Counted from the stretch's first letter, positions 44,502 through 53,253 are shown. The stretch: 64,000 bases of DNA from Anaeroplasmataceae bacterium (GCA_029057785.1 JAIDZC010000022.1:1-64000); one strand, 5' to 3'. Numbers and translations are program-made. The notes: generated by a model from the sequence alone, not told the origin.

Positions 44502-45639
44502 ACTTCTTTTCTTTATTTTCTTTTATTGCAAGTTCAAATACATCCTCTAGCTGCTTAACACAATTATCAATAGAATATTGTTTTGCATATTCAATATATT
44601 CTAGACTTCTTTTTTCTTTCTCTTCTGGATGTTCTATGTAATACTCAATCTTTTCCTTTAGTGAATGATAATTTCCATGTTCAAATAGGTTATGCTCATC
44701 TAAGGCAAATTGATTTGTAGCAGAAATTTTACTATCAGAAATAATAGGTACTAAACCACAGGTAAAAGCCTCCATACAGCTGATTGCCTCAATTTCAGCA
44801 TCAGAGGAATGCACATACAAATCGGAATAATTAATCACATCCAAAAGTTCTTTTTCATCATAAAAGCCAAAAATCAGAGGATTTGTTAATTTCTCTCCAA
44901 GACTTTTCAAATGACTTTCCCATGGACCCTTGCCAGCTAAAATAATTTGAATTTTAGATTCATATTTAGATTCTAAAACAGCTTGAATAATTAAATCCTG
45001 TCGCTTTTCTACAGAATATCTTCCAACCATTAAAATAATATATTTATCTTGAAGTGCCTCAGGCTTGGCCACTTCTTTCTTCTTAAAAGCATGACTTACA
45101 CCATTTGATATAACATGAAGGTTTGCTTTATATCCATGTTCTATAAGCTGATTAGCAATCATTTTAGATGGACAATGAACATGGTCAAATTTATTATAAA
45201 ATTTCTTAAATTTTCTATAAATCATATTATTTACAGATTGTAATTTATTCATATGTAAAGTGGATGTAATATTTTCTGGTTGAAGATGGAATGCAGCAGT
45301 TGAGGGAATACCTGCCTTATCACATAGTTTTTTTCCTAGACGCTGACATCCAAAGGGCAAAAGAAAATGAACAATATCGCTACCCTCTATTGCCTTCTTA
45401 ATAACCTTCTTATTCTTTTTGGCAAAAATAAATCCTTGAGATTTAGAAACCTGATATAATACGGGAATTTTACTAATTCCCAATTCAAAAGCATGATCTG
45501 GTTCAACATTATCTACTGTGGATGCAGCAATCTTAACTGTGTGTCCATGCTGTGCTAATACCTCAGCAAACCTACGTGTTGTCATAGTCGTTCCATTTGA
45601 TGCCTGAGCATAGGAATCAACGATTAATGTAATAACCAT
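44497..45639 (-). CDS. Family 4 glycosyltransferase (GT-B)
   Basis: 380 aa from ATG 45639 (GGGTGAG before it; GTG at 45651 is the alternative). Opening 'VITLIVDSYAQASNGTTMTT', 'LMVGRYSVEKRQDLIIQAV' and 'YVHSSDAEIEAISCMEAFTC' (E-x7-E type) are GT4 motifs. Several GT4 enzymes of this form glucosylate diacylglycerol in Firmicutes and Acholeplasma. That activity is inference from resemblance and from the nearby acyltransferases. Own promoter at 45671-45699. Confidence 0.87.
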   Translation of the reverse strand: MVITLIVDSYAQASNGTTMTTRRFAEVLAQHGHTVKIAASTVDNVEPDHAFELGISKIPVLYQVSKSQGFIFAKKNKKVIKKAIEGSDIVHFLLPFGCQRLGKKLCDKAGIPSTAAFHLQPENITSTLHMNKLQSVNNMIYRKFKKFYNKFDHVHCPSKMIANQLIEHGYKANLHVISNGVSHAFKKKEVAKPEALQDKYIILMVGRYSVEKRQDLIIQAVLESKYESKIQIILAGKGPWESHLKSLGEKLTNPLIFGFYDEKELLDVINYSDLYVHSSDAEIEAISCMEAFTCGLVPIISDSKISATNQFALDEHNLFEHGNYHSLKEKIEYYIEHPEEKEKRSLEYIEYAKQYSIDNCVKQLEDVFELAIKENKEKKS

Positions 45640-45670
45640 AGTACTACTCACCCTTCTTTAAGACATTATC

Positions 45671-45699
45671 ATTATACAATATTCGTTATATTTAGACAA
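45671..45699 (-). promoter_or_regulatory. Sigma-A promoter of the GT4 gene
   Basis: Minus-strand TTGTCT (45694-45699), 17-nt spacer, TATAAT (45671-45676), about 31 nt before the start codon. Confidence 0.75.
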
Positions 45700-45751
45700 G
45701 TATATTTTTTAGTTAAAGAAATACATTACCCAATTTTAGTATTTGCATAGT

Positions 45752-46243
45752 TTAGCATAAATATAAAATAGCATTAGAAAAATCTTCTTCCTCTAAAACC
45801 ATATAAGAAACAAGCTTTGTTGTCTTTCCCTCATAGATATAATCTACATTCTTTTCCACAGCAATCTTATCAATGATGTCTTGAATATAAATAGCTTTAG
45901 AATCACTCATAAGCTCTTTAGGTAAGCTAACCAATAAAGGACGAATATGCTGTTCCTGTAGATAATCAATGATTTCACGTAAGGAAGAATCAAATTCTAG
46001 TGGATTTTCTAAATCTGCTTCTCCTAATGCTAGAATGCAATCACTGTATAATTCTTTCATAGGTAAAAGATGAATGAGACGTTTTGCTCGATCAATTTCC
46101 ATTCCACCTAGGGAGTAATTATCTATATTATACTCTTTTGCAAGCTTAATGACCGCTTGCATAGAGGTAGGAATATAGTTTCCTTTCACATATTTTATAT
46201 CTTCAAACAAACTACCACCAAAAATAGCAATATTCTTTTTCAT
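45752..46243 (-). CDS. Degenerate SGNH-hydrolase-like protein
   Basis: 163 aa from ATG 46243, which has AGGAAGGA before it. 'IAIFGGSLFEDIKYVKGNYI' has the block I serine position, and 'ILALGEADLENP' sits where block III GxND is expected (Asn changed to Ala). No DxxH block V is seen at the C terminus. It may be an inactive or truncated SGNH relative; the call is tentative. Divergent from the DUF1836 gene. Confidence 0.5.
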   Translation of the reverse strand: MKKNIAIFGGSLFEDIKYVKGNYIPTSMQAVIKLAKEYNIDNYSLGGMEIDRAKRLIHLLPMKELYSDCILALGEADLENPLEFDSSLREIIDYLQEQHIRPLLVSLPKELMSDSKAIYIQDIIDKIAVEKNVDYIYEGKTTKLVSYMVLEEEDFSNAILYLC

Positions 46244-46278
46244 AATTTCCTTCCTCATTTCATCTAGTTTCTAATACT

Positions 46279-46307
46279 AGTTTACTTCAATAAAACAAAC
46301 TTGTCAA
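46279..46307 (-). promoter_or_regulatory. Sigma-A promoter of the SGNH-like gene
   Basis: Minus-strand TTGACA (46302-46307), 17-nt spacer, TAAACT (46279-46284). Confidence 0.65.
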
Positions 46308-46326
46308 GTGTTTTTTATAAAAAATA

Positions 46327-46355
46327 TTGTAATTTTCAATAATTCGTGATAAAAT
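46327..46355 (+). promoter_or_regulatory. Sigma-A promoter of the DUF1836 gene
   Basis: TTGTAA (46327-46332), 17-nt spacer, TAAAAT (46350-46355). The ORF's first ATG (46346) lies upstream of the predicted start, so it is not used. Confidence 0.65.
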
Positions 46356-46375
46356 ATCCAATGTGGGGTGAAATC

Positions 46376-46972
46376 ATGAATTCAATTAACGATATTTTAG
46401 GAAAATGGTTAGATGAGTTAAGTAAATTTTCATATAAGGACTATAAGGATTTACCAGATATAGATTTATATATGGATCAAGTGGTCACATTTTTAGATAA
46501 ACAGCTTGCTATATTTCAGACTTCTTCATTAGATAAGCAAATTACTTCTTCTATGATTAATAACTATGTTAAAGGTGAGGTTGTTAGTGCTCCTATATCT
46601 AAAAAGTATAATAGAGAACACTTAGCGCTTATTCAAGAGGTTTGTACATTAAAGCAAGTTTTAACAATTGCTGAAGTAAAGCAAATCATAGATGAGCGTT
46701 ATCGTAAGGAAGATTTGCCTAAGGATGAAATCTTTGATCACTTTAAGACTTTAGTAAACGATAAAAATAAGGAAGCCGTTGATTTAACAAAATCCTTATT
46801 AGATAATATCGAGCAAAATGATCTTAGAGCTTTAACTGATTTATCTGTCGATTTAGCATTAACAGCAAGTGCTTTTATCTCTATCAGCAAAAGAATCCTC
46901 TTCTTAAATCGTCTATATCAACAGGATTTAGAGAATAAGAAAAAGGATAAAACCGAAAAAACTGAAGAATAA
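46376..46972 (+). CDS. DUF1836 domain protein, predicted regulator
   Basis: 198 aa from ATG 46376, with GGGGTGA as ribosome binding site. 'SSMINNYVKGEVVSAPISKK' with 'YNREHLALIQEVCTLKQVLT' is the DUF1836 signature, which resembles a MerR-type DNA-binding helix-turn-helix. The rest is helical with a charged tail. Function unknown; often annotated as a transcription regulator. Own promoter and terminator, so it is a single-gene unit. Confidence 0.8.
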   Translation: MNSINDILGKWLDELSKFSYKDYKDLPDIDLYMDQVVTFLDKQLAIFQTSSLDKQITSSMINNYVKGEVVSAPISKKYNREHLALIQEVCTLKQVLTIAEVKQIIDERYRKEDLPKDEIFDHFKTLVNDKNKEAVDLTKSLLDNIEQNDLRALTDLSVDLALTASAFISISKRILFLNRLYQQDLENKKKDKTEKTEE

Positions 46973-46980
46973 GATTTAAA

Positions 46981-47007
46981 AAAATGGGTCTCATAACCCA
47001 TTTTTTT
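46981..47007. terminator. Terminator between the DUF1836 and SpoIIIAH-like genes
   Basis: ATGGGT-CTCATA-ACCCAT (46984-47001) flanked by A- and T-runs, so it can work on both strands. It follows the DUF1836 stop and reaches the SpoIIIAH-like stop. Confidence 0.75.
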
Positions 47008-47494
47008 AATCGTTATTTGAGGTTGACGAAAGCTTAACCGTATAATTTGAATTAAACTTTTCTTTAGCCAATCTAGTAATACTTATGAAGTTCGCCTTTG
47101 TAAGGTCTGTATCTGTACAAACATCAATCACAAGAACTTCGTCTTGTAGAAGTACTAACACATCCTCAAAATCTAAGGAAGCCATGATCATTTCTTCTAA
47201 AGCAATTTCATCCATTTTGGTTTGTCTTAGAGAAACAATTTTTGCATTTTCTTCTTCCACTTGAGCCACAGTTAATGTTCCTGATGCAATCTTAGCCTCT
47301 GCTTCTTCAATAAGAGCTGTTACCTCTTCTATACTCTTCATTCTTGCTTCTGCAAATTCTGGATTTGTTGTGCTTGTATCAAGACTTGGAGAACCTACAG
47401 GATCAGTCGTCTTATTGGCCTCGTGGATGTAGAATATAGACATCATAACAACTACGGCTAAAAGTAATATTGGCAATCTCAGTTTCTTTTTCAT
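47006..47494 (-). CDS. SpoIIIAH-like protein
   Basis: 162 aa. One N-terminal membrane helix (residues 6-23), a helical linker rich in Glu/Ala, then a small C-terminal domain: 'LDFEDVLVLLQDEVLVIDVC' and 'LAKEKFNSNYTVKLSS' follow the ring-forming SpoIIIAH/YscJ-type domain. SpoIIIAH spans the mother-cell membrane and pairs with forespore SpoIIQ. Here it is outside a spoIIIA operon. A SigE-like promoter (47518-47544) supports sporulation expression. No other spoIIIA gene is nearby. Confidence 0.7.
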   Translation of the reverse strand: MKKKLRLPILLLAVVVMMSIFYIHEANKTTDPVGSPSLDTSTTNPEFAEARMKSIEEVTALIEEAEAKIASGTLTVAQVEEENAKIVSLRQTKMDEIALEEMIMASLDFEDVLVLLQDEVLVIDVCTDTDLTKANFISITRLAKEKFNSNYTVKLSSTSNND

Positions 47495-47517
47495 ATACTA
47501 TTCCTCTCCTATAGTAA

Positions 47518-47544
47518 AGTATATGATATGAGTTTTCATTTTAT
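47518..47544 (-). promoter_or_regulatory. SigE-like promoter of the SpoIIIAH-like gene
   Basis: Minus-strand ATA (47542-47544), 16 nt, CATATACT (47518-47525; 7 of 8 to CATACAnT). The -35 overlaps the stop codon of the upstream gene. AGGAGAGGA follows before the ATG. Confidence 0.45.
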
Positions 47545-50500
47545 GCAAATTTTTCTATTACTTTATTCATACGAATCGATTTTTTCCAGTAGCTACCATA
47601 TATATATTCTATGCCTAGCTCTGTAGCTTTTAGAACCTCTTCTTTACTAGAAACATTAGAAAGAATAAAGATAATTCCTTTATCTTTGCAAAGCTTTGTT
47701 AGTTCAGCCACAGAATCAAAGCCTTGCTTAGAAACATCATAAATATAATATGAAATATTATTTTGATATACATCCATAAGGTTACTAGAAGCAACCTTAT
47801 AGCCTAAAGCCTTTAGACGTTTTAATTCTTTATGAGCTCCGGCCTCATAAAAGAAGATCAATCTCTTAGTCGTTTTGTAGAAGCTATGCTGTGATTCTAT
47901 GAAAGGAACCAAATTTGCCTCCATTACTTTAGAGCTTAACGTTACTAGAATCGGCAAAGATGTCTTAGAAACTTCACTTAGCATTTTTAATTCTTTTGAA
48001 CAGCAATTAATTACATATTTATCTACAAGTTCTTCTAATCCTCTTCTAGCTATAACCCATTTCATATGAGTCTGGTCTACTTCAAAACTATCTAAAGAAA
48101 CTTGAGCAACATAAGCATAAACCTCTGTTTTAGATAAATCAATAAGCTGTTTATAAGATATACCTAATCTTCCATGGTCAATAGCTTCACTAATATTGGT
48201 ATCTAACTGATTTTCAACAAATCTTAATTTTGCAGCCTCACTATCGTAATGACTAATATGATGGTTCAAATCCTTTAAGCTCTTGGCATCATATAAAGCA
48301 TCATAGGCATAATCAATCAGCCTGCTTGGCTCCTGAATATTTGCATTCTTAGAAAGACGAAATACTCCACAATTAAAGAATAGCTTAATTCTACTACTTA
48401 GCATATTTAAGACTTTTGCGACCTTATCAAAGGCCTCAATTAAAAGATGATCTACAGTTCTTTTATCATTTATGTCAATGAAAAGGATAGCATAGCGATC
48501 ATATCCCATATGATACAGCTTAATTTGGAAATTATTTGAAAAATGGGATCGCATCTGCTCTGCAATTGCTAAGATAACCTGCTTAGAAGTGTTGATTCCA
48601 TATAAATCCTCATAAAGCTTAAAGTCATGAATATCAAAAACTGCAAGACTCAGCTTACGATTATCCATATACTCCCCTAAATCTGTAACTAACTTAATTT
48701 CTGTATCCAACATACTAATAGGATTTGTATAGGCTAAATGATATAATTCCTGACTCTTTTCCTTATTTTTGGTGTTATCCTCGATTAAAGAATATAAAGA
48801 TAGGATTCCATTTTCATAGGATGGAAAAAAAGTCTCTTTAATTTCTATATAATTTTGATTTTTCCTGTATCGATATTCAATAGATTGATTAGCAGATAAA
48901 TACTTATAAATATTATCAATTAAAGCCTCATATTGTGCCAAATCAGAAGCATGAATATGGGCTTTAAAATCCTCTTCACTTATGTCTTCTAAGCTTCCTA
49001 AAATGTTTTTTGCTTGAGCAGAAAGATGAATATGTCCTTCCATTAATTCCTTTATGCCAGAGGTCATATGCTCATAAATGAAAAACATTTTTTTATTAGA
49101 TGAACGTATTTCATTTTGAGCAAGCTCATTAGATAAAACACGATGAAGCATCTGAGATACAAGCTTTAAGGTTTCATATACCATATCCTGATCTAAGAAT
49201 GGCTCTAATCCCCAAAACGCAATAGATGCAAAAGGAATATCTTCTTTGAATAATGGAATGGCAATACCATAAGGTATATCTAAATATGGTTCCTGTGTTA
49301 CAATGTTTTTAAGACCACTTGTAGAGTGTCTATTCAAATAAACCTCTTGTTCTTGTGCAATGGCTAGCATATTGATTGTATCGCTAGCCTTTTCATAATC
49401 TAGAAGCTTATCATAGGCTCTTTCCTTCTTATAATGCAGTCCATTATAGCCACGATCATAATAAAGTAAATATGCTTCCTCAAAAGGAATAAATTTAGCT
49501 AGTTCAATTAAAGCTAACCGAAAAATCTCACGAAATTTTACAGTATCATCTAGATTATTTATAATGGCAAACATCTTCTCTAGCTTAATATACGTACTTG
49601 AAACATAAACCTCTTGAACATTTTTTGTAAGCTCATGAATATTTGGCATCAATTTAGAAGACTCTTTTTCTTCCTCTATCTCTTCATTTTCTTTTACTCT
49701 TGGAACGACAATACCAGATTTCAGAGCATCTGTCTTTGCCTTTGCCTTCTTCTTGTTTAAGCTATATTCATTTACTAAATCTTGATAATGCCTTATAGAA
49801 ATCAAAGAATTGGTTTGAGTGTACAAATCAAGACACGCCTTACAGTATGCTAAAGCGGTAGGATTTGTAACACTTTTTAAATATTCTTCGTAATTACTTT
49901 CAATGATAGATGCCTTACGATAATCCTTACTTTCTATATAGGCTTTTAAAAGAAGAGTGGCAGTTAAAATAATTGTTTCTGCTTCTAAATCATATTCATT
50001 TAATAGGCGGTTGCCTTCACAAATGACTTTGATGTAATTTCCCTCTATAAAGGCAATTTCTAATTTTTTATATTCTATATCAATTAATTTATTGGTATTT
50101 AGAGTATCCTGATAAATTTTTTCTAGTTCAGGTGTAATATTTAAATAGGATTTATAGTCATGAACCTCATAATAAATAGCCGCCAAGCATTCATATGCCC
50201 AGGAAGATTCTTCAATAGTTAGAATTTCATTAGAATAATTCTTAAGCTCTCCAATCGCCCGATGATAATCATGTCTTGCCATTGCAAGCCGAATTTCATC
50301 CTTCGTATTGGATAAGGAATTAGATATTTTTAAATGTTTCTTCTTTTCATCTATATATTTTCTTGTTTGATCAAAAAGCTTAATCTCTAAAGTAATGTCA
50401 ATAATTGCATCACAAATGGCAATAACCTCTTGATCTCCTAGCTTAGAAAAATCTGGAACATAGGAATATAATGCCTTTAATGCATCATTGGTTTTCCCTA

Positions 50501-50639
50501 AAGCATGTAGGATTAAATTTCTATACGCAAAAGCTTTATAGTAGTCTATGCTTTTCTTATTACAGCCAGCTAAAAATAAATCTATTTTCTTTATAGATTG
50601 CATCGTTTTATCAAGTTGCAATATTTCATTTAAATACAT
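47541..50639 (-). CDS. Large TPR-GAF-PAS protein with degenerate GGDEF and EAL domains
   Basis: 1032 aa from ATG 50639; GTG at 50651 is the alternative. About 1-300 are TPR-like helices, 350-515 a GAF domain, 525-640 PAS-like, then a GGDEF fold ('LAVFDIHDFKLYEDLYG') whose GGDEF signature reads 'MGYDRYAILF', and an EAL fold starting 'GRLGISYKQLIDLSKTEVYA' with AYVAQV in the EALVR position, ending 'ATELGIEYIYGSYW'. Both catalytic signatures are lost, so it probably senses or scaffolds rather than makes or breaks c-di-GMP. Cytosolic, no membrane helix. Overlaps the phosphoesterase gene upstream. Confidence 0.75.
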   Translation of the reverse strand: MYLNEILQLDKTMQSIKKIDLFLAGCNKKSIDYYKAFAYRNLILHALGKTNDALKALYSYVPDFSKLGDQEVIAICDAIIDITLEIKLFDQTRKYIDEKKKHLKISNSLSNTKDEIRLAMARHDYHRAIGELKNYSNEILTIEESSWAYECLAAIYYEVHDYKSYLNITPELEKIYQDTLNTNKLIDIEYKKLEIAFIEGNYIKVICEGNRLLNEYDLEAETIILTATLLLKAYIESKDYRKASIIESNYEEYLKSVTNPTALAYCKACLDLYTQTNSLISIRHYQDLVNEYSLNKKKAKAKTDALKSGIVVPRVKENEEIEEEKESSKLMPNIHELTKNVQEVYVSSTYIKLEKMFAIINNLDDTVKFREIFRLALIELAKFIPFEEAYLLYYDRGYNGLHYKKERAYDKLLDYEKASDTINMLAIAQEQEVYLNRHSTSGLKNIVTQEPYLDIPYGIAIPLFKEDIPFASIAFWGLEPFLDQDMVYETLKLVSQMLHRVLSNELAQNEIRSSNKKMFFIYEHMTSGIKELMEGHIHLSAQAKNILGSLEDISEEDFKAHIHASDLAQYEALIDNIYKYLSANQSIEYRYRKNQNYIEIKETFFPSYENGILSLYSLIEDNTKNKEKSQELYHLAYTNPISMLDTEIKLVTDLGEYMDNRKLSLAVFDIHDFKLYEDLYGINTSKQVILAIAEQMRSHFSNNFQIKLYHMGYDRYAILFIDINDKRTVDHLLIEAFDKVAKVLNMLSSRIKLFFNCGVFRLSKNANIQEPSRLIDYAYDALYDAKSLKDLNHHISHYDSEAAKLRFVENQLDTNISEAIDHGRLGISYKQLIDLSKTEVYAYVAQVSLDSFEVDQTHMKWVIARRGLEELVDKYVINCCSKELKMLSEVSKTSLPILVTLSSKVMEANLVPFIESQHSFYKTTKRLIFFYEAGAHKELKRLKALGYKVASSNLMDVYQNNISYYIYDVSKQGFDSVAELTKLCKDKGIIFILSNVSSKEEVLKATELGIEYIYGSYWKKSIRMNKVIEKFA

Positions 50640-50644
50640 CTGCC

Positions 50645-51088
50645 TCACCACCGATATAAAACACTTTTTATTTTTCCTTCTTGATATAATTGAATTTCTT
50701 CATCAAGAATTACAATATAGCCATTTGGATAACTACCAGGATTTAAGAATAATATTCCTTCTTCTATAAAACACATTTGCTGATGTGTGTGACCAAATAG
50801 AATAACATCTGCTTCTTTTTCTAAAGCTCTATAAATAAGTCGATCAAGCCCATACTTCACATTTTCTTGATTTCCATGTGTAACATAAACCTTTTTACCA
50901 AAAAGTTCTAGAAGTAAAGCATCTTCTCCGTAAATATCACAATTTCCCTTCACAAAGAAAACATTCCTATGGTTGAAAGAGGCTAGACTATTCCCATAAT
51001 CTCCACAATGAATTACTGCATCAAACTTTTCAAAGTCAAGAGTTTCTAAAGAAGTATGATGACTATCACTCAAAACTAAAATTTTCAT
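50645..51088 (-). CDS. YfcE-type metallophosphoesterase
   Basis: 147 aa. 'KILVLSDSHHT', 'IHCGDYGN', 'VKGNCD', 'VTHGNQE' and 'LFGHTHQQ' are the complete metallophosphatase motif set of the YfcE/MJ0936 phosphodiesterase family. The natural substrate is not known. It overlaps rdgB by 23 bp, the common rdgB-yfcE/ysnB pairing of Firmicutes. Confidence 0.92.
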   Translation of the reverse strand: MKILVLSDSHHTSLETLDFEKFDAVIHCGDYGNSLASFNHRNVFFVKGNCDIYGEDALLLELFGKKVYVTHGNQENVKYGLDRLIYRALEKEADVILFGHTHQQMCFIEEGILFLNPGSYPNGYIVILDEEIQLYQEGKIKSVLYRW

Positions 51089-51653
51089 GTGTTAGCTCCT
51101 TTAGCTTTTGGATTGCCTTGGCACGATGAGAAATTTTATTTTTTATTGTCAAAGGAAGTTCTGCCATAGTTTTACCATATTCCTCAACGTAAAAGCAAGG
51201 GTCATAGCCAAAGCCATTTGTTCCCATAAGTTTTTCTGTGATTTTGCCTTCACATTTTCCTTCTGCAAGAACATAGGTACCATCTGGATAATACATACAA
51301 ATCACACAAACAAATTGGGCTCTACGATCGGTCACACCTACTAAATTTTTCAACAAAAGCTGATTATTGGCTTCTGCATTATGATTAGAGGCATATCTAG
51401 CAGAATGAATTCCTGGTGCCCCATCTAGTGCCATAACCTCTAAACCTGAATCATCTGCAATAACAATACCATTGGTTTCTGTTGAAACCTGTTTAGCCTT
51501 TATTATTGCATTCTCTTCAAAGGTTTTACCATCTTCTATAATTTCTTTTGTGTATGCAATATCCTCTAGAGATAAAACTTCACAATTGGGAAATAATTCT
51601 TTAAATTCCTTCAGTTTTCCTTCATTTCTTGTGGCAATCACAATCGTTCTCAT
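51066..51653 (-). CDS. rdgB: XTP/dITP pyrophosphatase (HAM1 family)
   Basis: 195 aa. 'IVIATRNEGKLKEF' opening, 'VIADDSGLEVMALDGAPGIH' and 'SARYA' active-site block, and 'NGFGYDPCF' and 'ISHRAKAIQKL' near the end are complete. It removes deaminated purine nucleotides from the pool. Followed by the phosphoesterase and the GGDEF/EAL-like gene in one operon. GAGG precedes the ATG. Confidence 0.95.
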   Translation of the reverse strand: MRTIVIATRNEGKLKEFKELFPNCEVLSLEDIAYTKEIIEDGKTFEENAIIKAKQVSTETNGIVIADDSGLEVMALDGAPGIHSARYASNHNAEANNQLLLKNLVGVTDRRAQFVCVICMYYPDGTYVLAEGKCEGKITEKLMGTNGFGYDPCFYVEEYGKTMAELPLTIKNKISHRAKAIQKLKELTHENFSFE

Positions 51654-51742
51654 AAAAAAACCTCAACTTTTGATTTATAAGATAATTTTACCACAAAACA
51701 TCTATATTATAGAAATAAAAATTAAAATAATTTGTCATTTTT

Positions 51743-52153
51743 TTATATCAATTGATTTTCATTTAAAATAATATGTATTTCTTGATATCCTAAAAGCTTC
51801 CCAGTTTGAATTAGGGCCTCATGAAAAACAGGAATATCTGATAATAAAATATAATTATCTACAGTGTAATAAACTCTCTTATTTTTAACTTCACTTGCAA
51901 GTAATGTAATATTAGGATTTGCCGGGGAAACATATCCAATTGGTAAAGTATTTTGATATCTCGTGTAAAGAACGAATAAATCTTCCTCATTTTCCAGTTT
52001 ATATTCTATTATCACTTCTTCTAGTTTTTGTGAGGACTCTTTAATAGCATAAACAGAAATCTCATCTATTTCCTCAAAACTGACTTCTATATTTTTTTTA
52101 CAGGAACAGCATACAAGTAAAATTAATCCTATACATAATAATAATCGTTTCAT
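51743..52153 (-). CDS. Small lipoprotein of unknown function
   Basis: 136 aa from ATG 52153 (GGTGAT before it). Signal peptide 'MKRLLLCIGLILLVCCSC' with a Cys cluster as lipobox. The mature part has no motif I recognise. Divergent from coaD. Tentative as to function. Confidence 0.6.
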   Translation of the reverse strand: MKRLLLCIGLILLVCCSCKKNIEVSFEEIDEISVYAIKESSQKLEEVIIEYKLENEEDLFVLYTRYQNTLPIGYVSPANPNITLLASEVKNKRVYYTVDNYILLSDIPVFHEALIQTGKLLGYQEIHIILNENQLI

Positions 52154-52196
52154 AAAATCACCGAATAAAAATATGTTCAAATTCTATAAATTATGC

Positions 52197-52202
52197 TATA
52201 AT
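52197..52202 (+). promoter_or_regulatory. Extended -10 promoter of coaD
   Basis: TGCTATAAT with the -10 at 52197-52202; the -35 is weak (TGTTCA). AGGAGG follows before the ATG at 52227. Confidence 0.55.
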
Positions 52203-52226
52203 ATTAAAAACTAGGAGGGATGGAAT

Positions 52227-52706
52227 ATGAAAAAAGCTGTTTATCCAGGATCCTTTGATCCATTTTCAAATGGACATCTTGATATTGTAAAAAGAGCTTC
52301 TAAACTCTTTGATGAGCTTCATATATTAGTATCCTACAATCTATCAAAAAAGACAAACTTCACTAAGGAAGAACGTGTAGCTATGATCCAAAAATGTGTG
52401 GCATCCTTAGAAAATGTAGTTGTTGATTCCTATGATGGATTAGTAGTGAACTATTGTAAAGAAAACTCTATTGATGTCATTGTAAGAGGTCTAAGAAATT
52501 ATAACGACTATGAAAATGAATTCAATCTTTTTCAATACAACAGAGATATTTCTCCTAATATAGAAACCATACTTCTTCTCCCTTCAACTAAGAATCAGTT
52601 TGTTTCTTCATCTGCTATAAAGGAACTGGTTTGTTTTCACTGTGATATATCTAAATATGTTCCAAAGGAAATTGAAAAAGACATCATAACAAAATTTAAA
52701 AAGTAA
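52227..52706 (+). CDS. coaD: Pantetheine-phosphate adenylyltransferase
   Basis: 159 aa. 'AVYPGSFDPFSNGHLDIVKR' (H-I-G-H-type ATP site) and 'VRGLRNYNDYENEF' are the CoaD blocks; 'SSSAIKELVCFHCDISKYVP' is the C-terminal signature. It makes dephospho-CoA in coenzyme A synthesis. It runs on the plus strand with its own promoter and terminator. Confidence 0.95.
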   Translation: MKKAVYPGSFDPFSNGHLDIVKRASKLFDELHILVSYNLSKKTNFTKEERVAMIQKCVASLENVVVDSYDGLVVNYCKENSIDVIVRGLRNYNDYENEFNLFQYNRDISPNIETILLLPSTKNQFVSSSAIKELVCFHCDISKYVPKEIEKDIITKFKK

Positions 52707-52761
52707 TTTTCAAAAAGAAAGAGTTATATTTGAAGTGATAAGATATTGGAATAAGTAAAAT

Positions 52762-52794
52762 AAAGAAACCCATTAAATTTGGGTTTCTTTATTT
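52762..52794 (+). terminator. Terminator of coaD
   Basis: Arms AAAGAAACCCA (52762-52772) and TGGGTTTCTTT (52780-52790), followed by ATTTTC. Confidence 0.75.
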
Positions 52795-52908
52795 TCTAAA
52801 TTTTTTTTGTTCACTTCTTCGCTCATAATAATTCTTATGCTTTTGAAATGCATCATTAGAATGATTAAAATCGTAGGTGCCTTTGAAGCTTCCCCACAGT
52901 GCTCTATC
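52789..52908 (-). pseudogene. 3' remnant of an unknown gene
   Basis: 40 codons open between TAA (52909-52911) and TAA (52789-52791), coding-like: 'ALWGSFKGTYDFNHSNDAFQ' then 'KHKNYYERRSEQ'. No start codon or ribosome binding site fits. It overlaps the coaD terminator. It reads like the end of a deleted gene; I do not recognise the family. The 286-bp gap holds nothing else. Confidence 0.3.
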
Positions 52909-52991
52909 TTAAATATCAAAATTAAAAAATATTTTCGAATGAACTGTTTATCTATGCTAGGAATAACTGAATATTATAGTTAAAATTTATT

Positions 52992-53234
52992 TTATTTTTT
53001 TAACAGTTTAAATAAGTCTGGTGTGATGCCTTTATCCTTTAGCATTTTTACAATTCGATCCTCTTGATCCCTAGATAAAGTCTTATTTGCCAAACCACAC
53101 CCTTTGCGAATAATTAATCTCAAATTATCCTCATCATTTAAATCTAGAGTTGAAGCTTCACTTACAAGTTCATACATCGCCTCTTGATTTATATTTGATC
53201 TTGCAATCAAATCAATTATGTTCTTAAAATCCAT
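52992..53234 (-). CDS. SpoVIF family protein
   Basis: 80 aa. 'NQEAMYELVSEASTLDLNDE' and 'DNLRLIIRKGCGLANKTLSR' with 'DRIVKMLKDKGITPD' follow the small SpoVIF family of Bacillus (coat assembly). GGGAGG precedes the ATG. A SigK-like promoter (53254-53280) fits its late mother-cell expression. Family call from memory of B. subtilis SpoVIF, so moderate. Confidence 0.65.
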   Translation of the reverse strand: MDFKNIIDLIARSNINQEAMYELVSEASTLDLNDEDNLRLIIRKGCGLANKTLSRDQEDRIVKMLKDKGITPDLFKLLKK

Positions 53235-53253
53235 TTAAAAATCCTCCCAAAAT

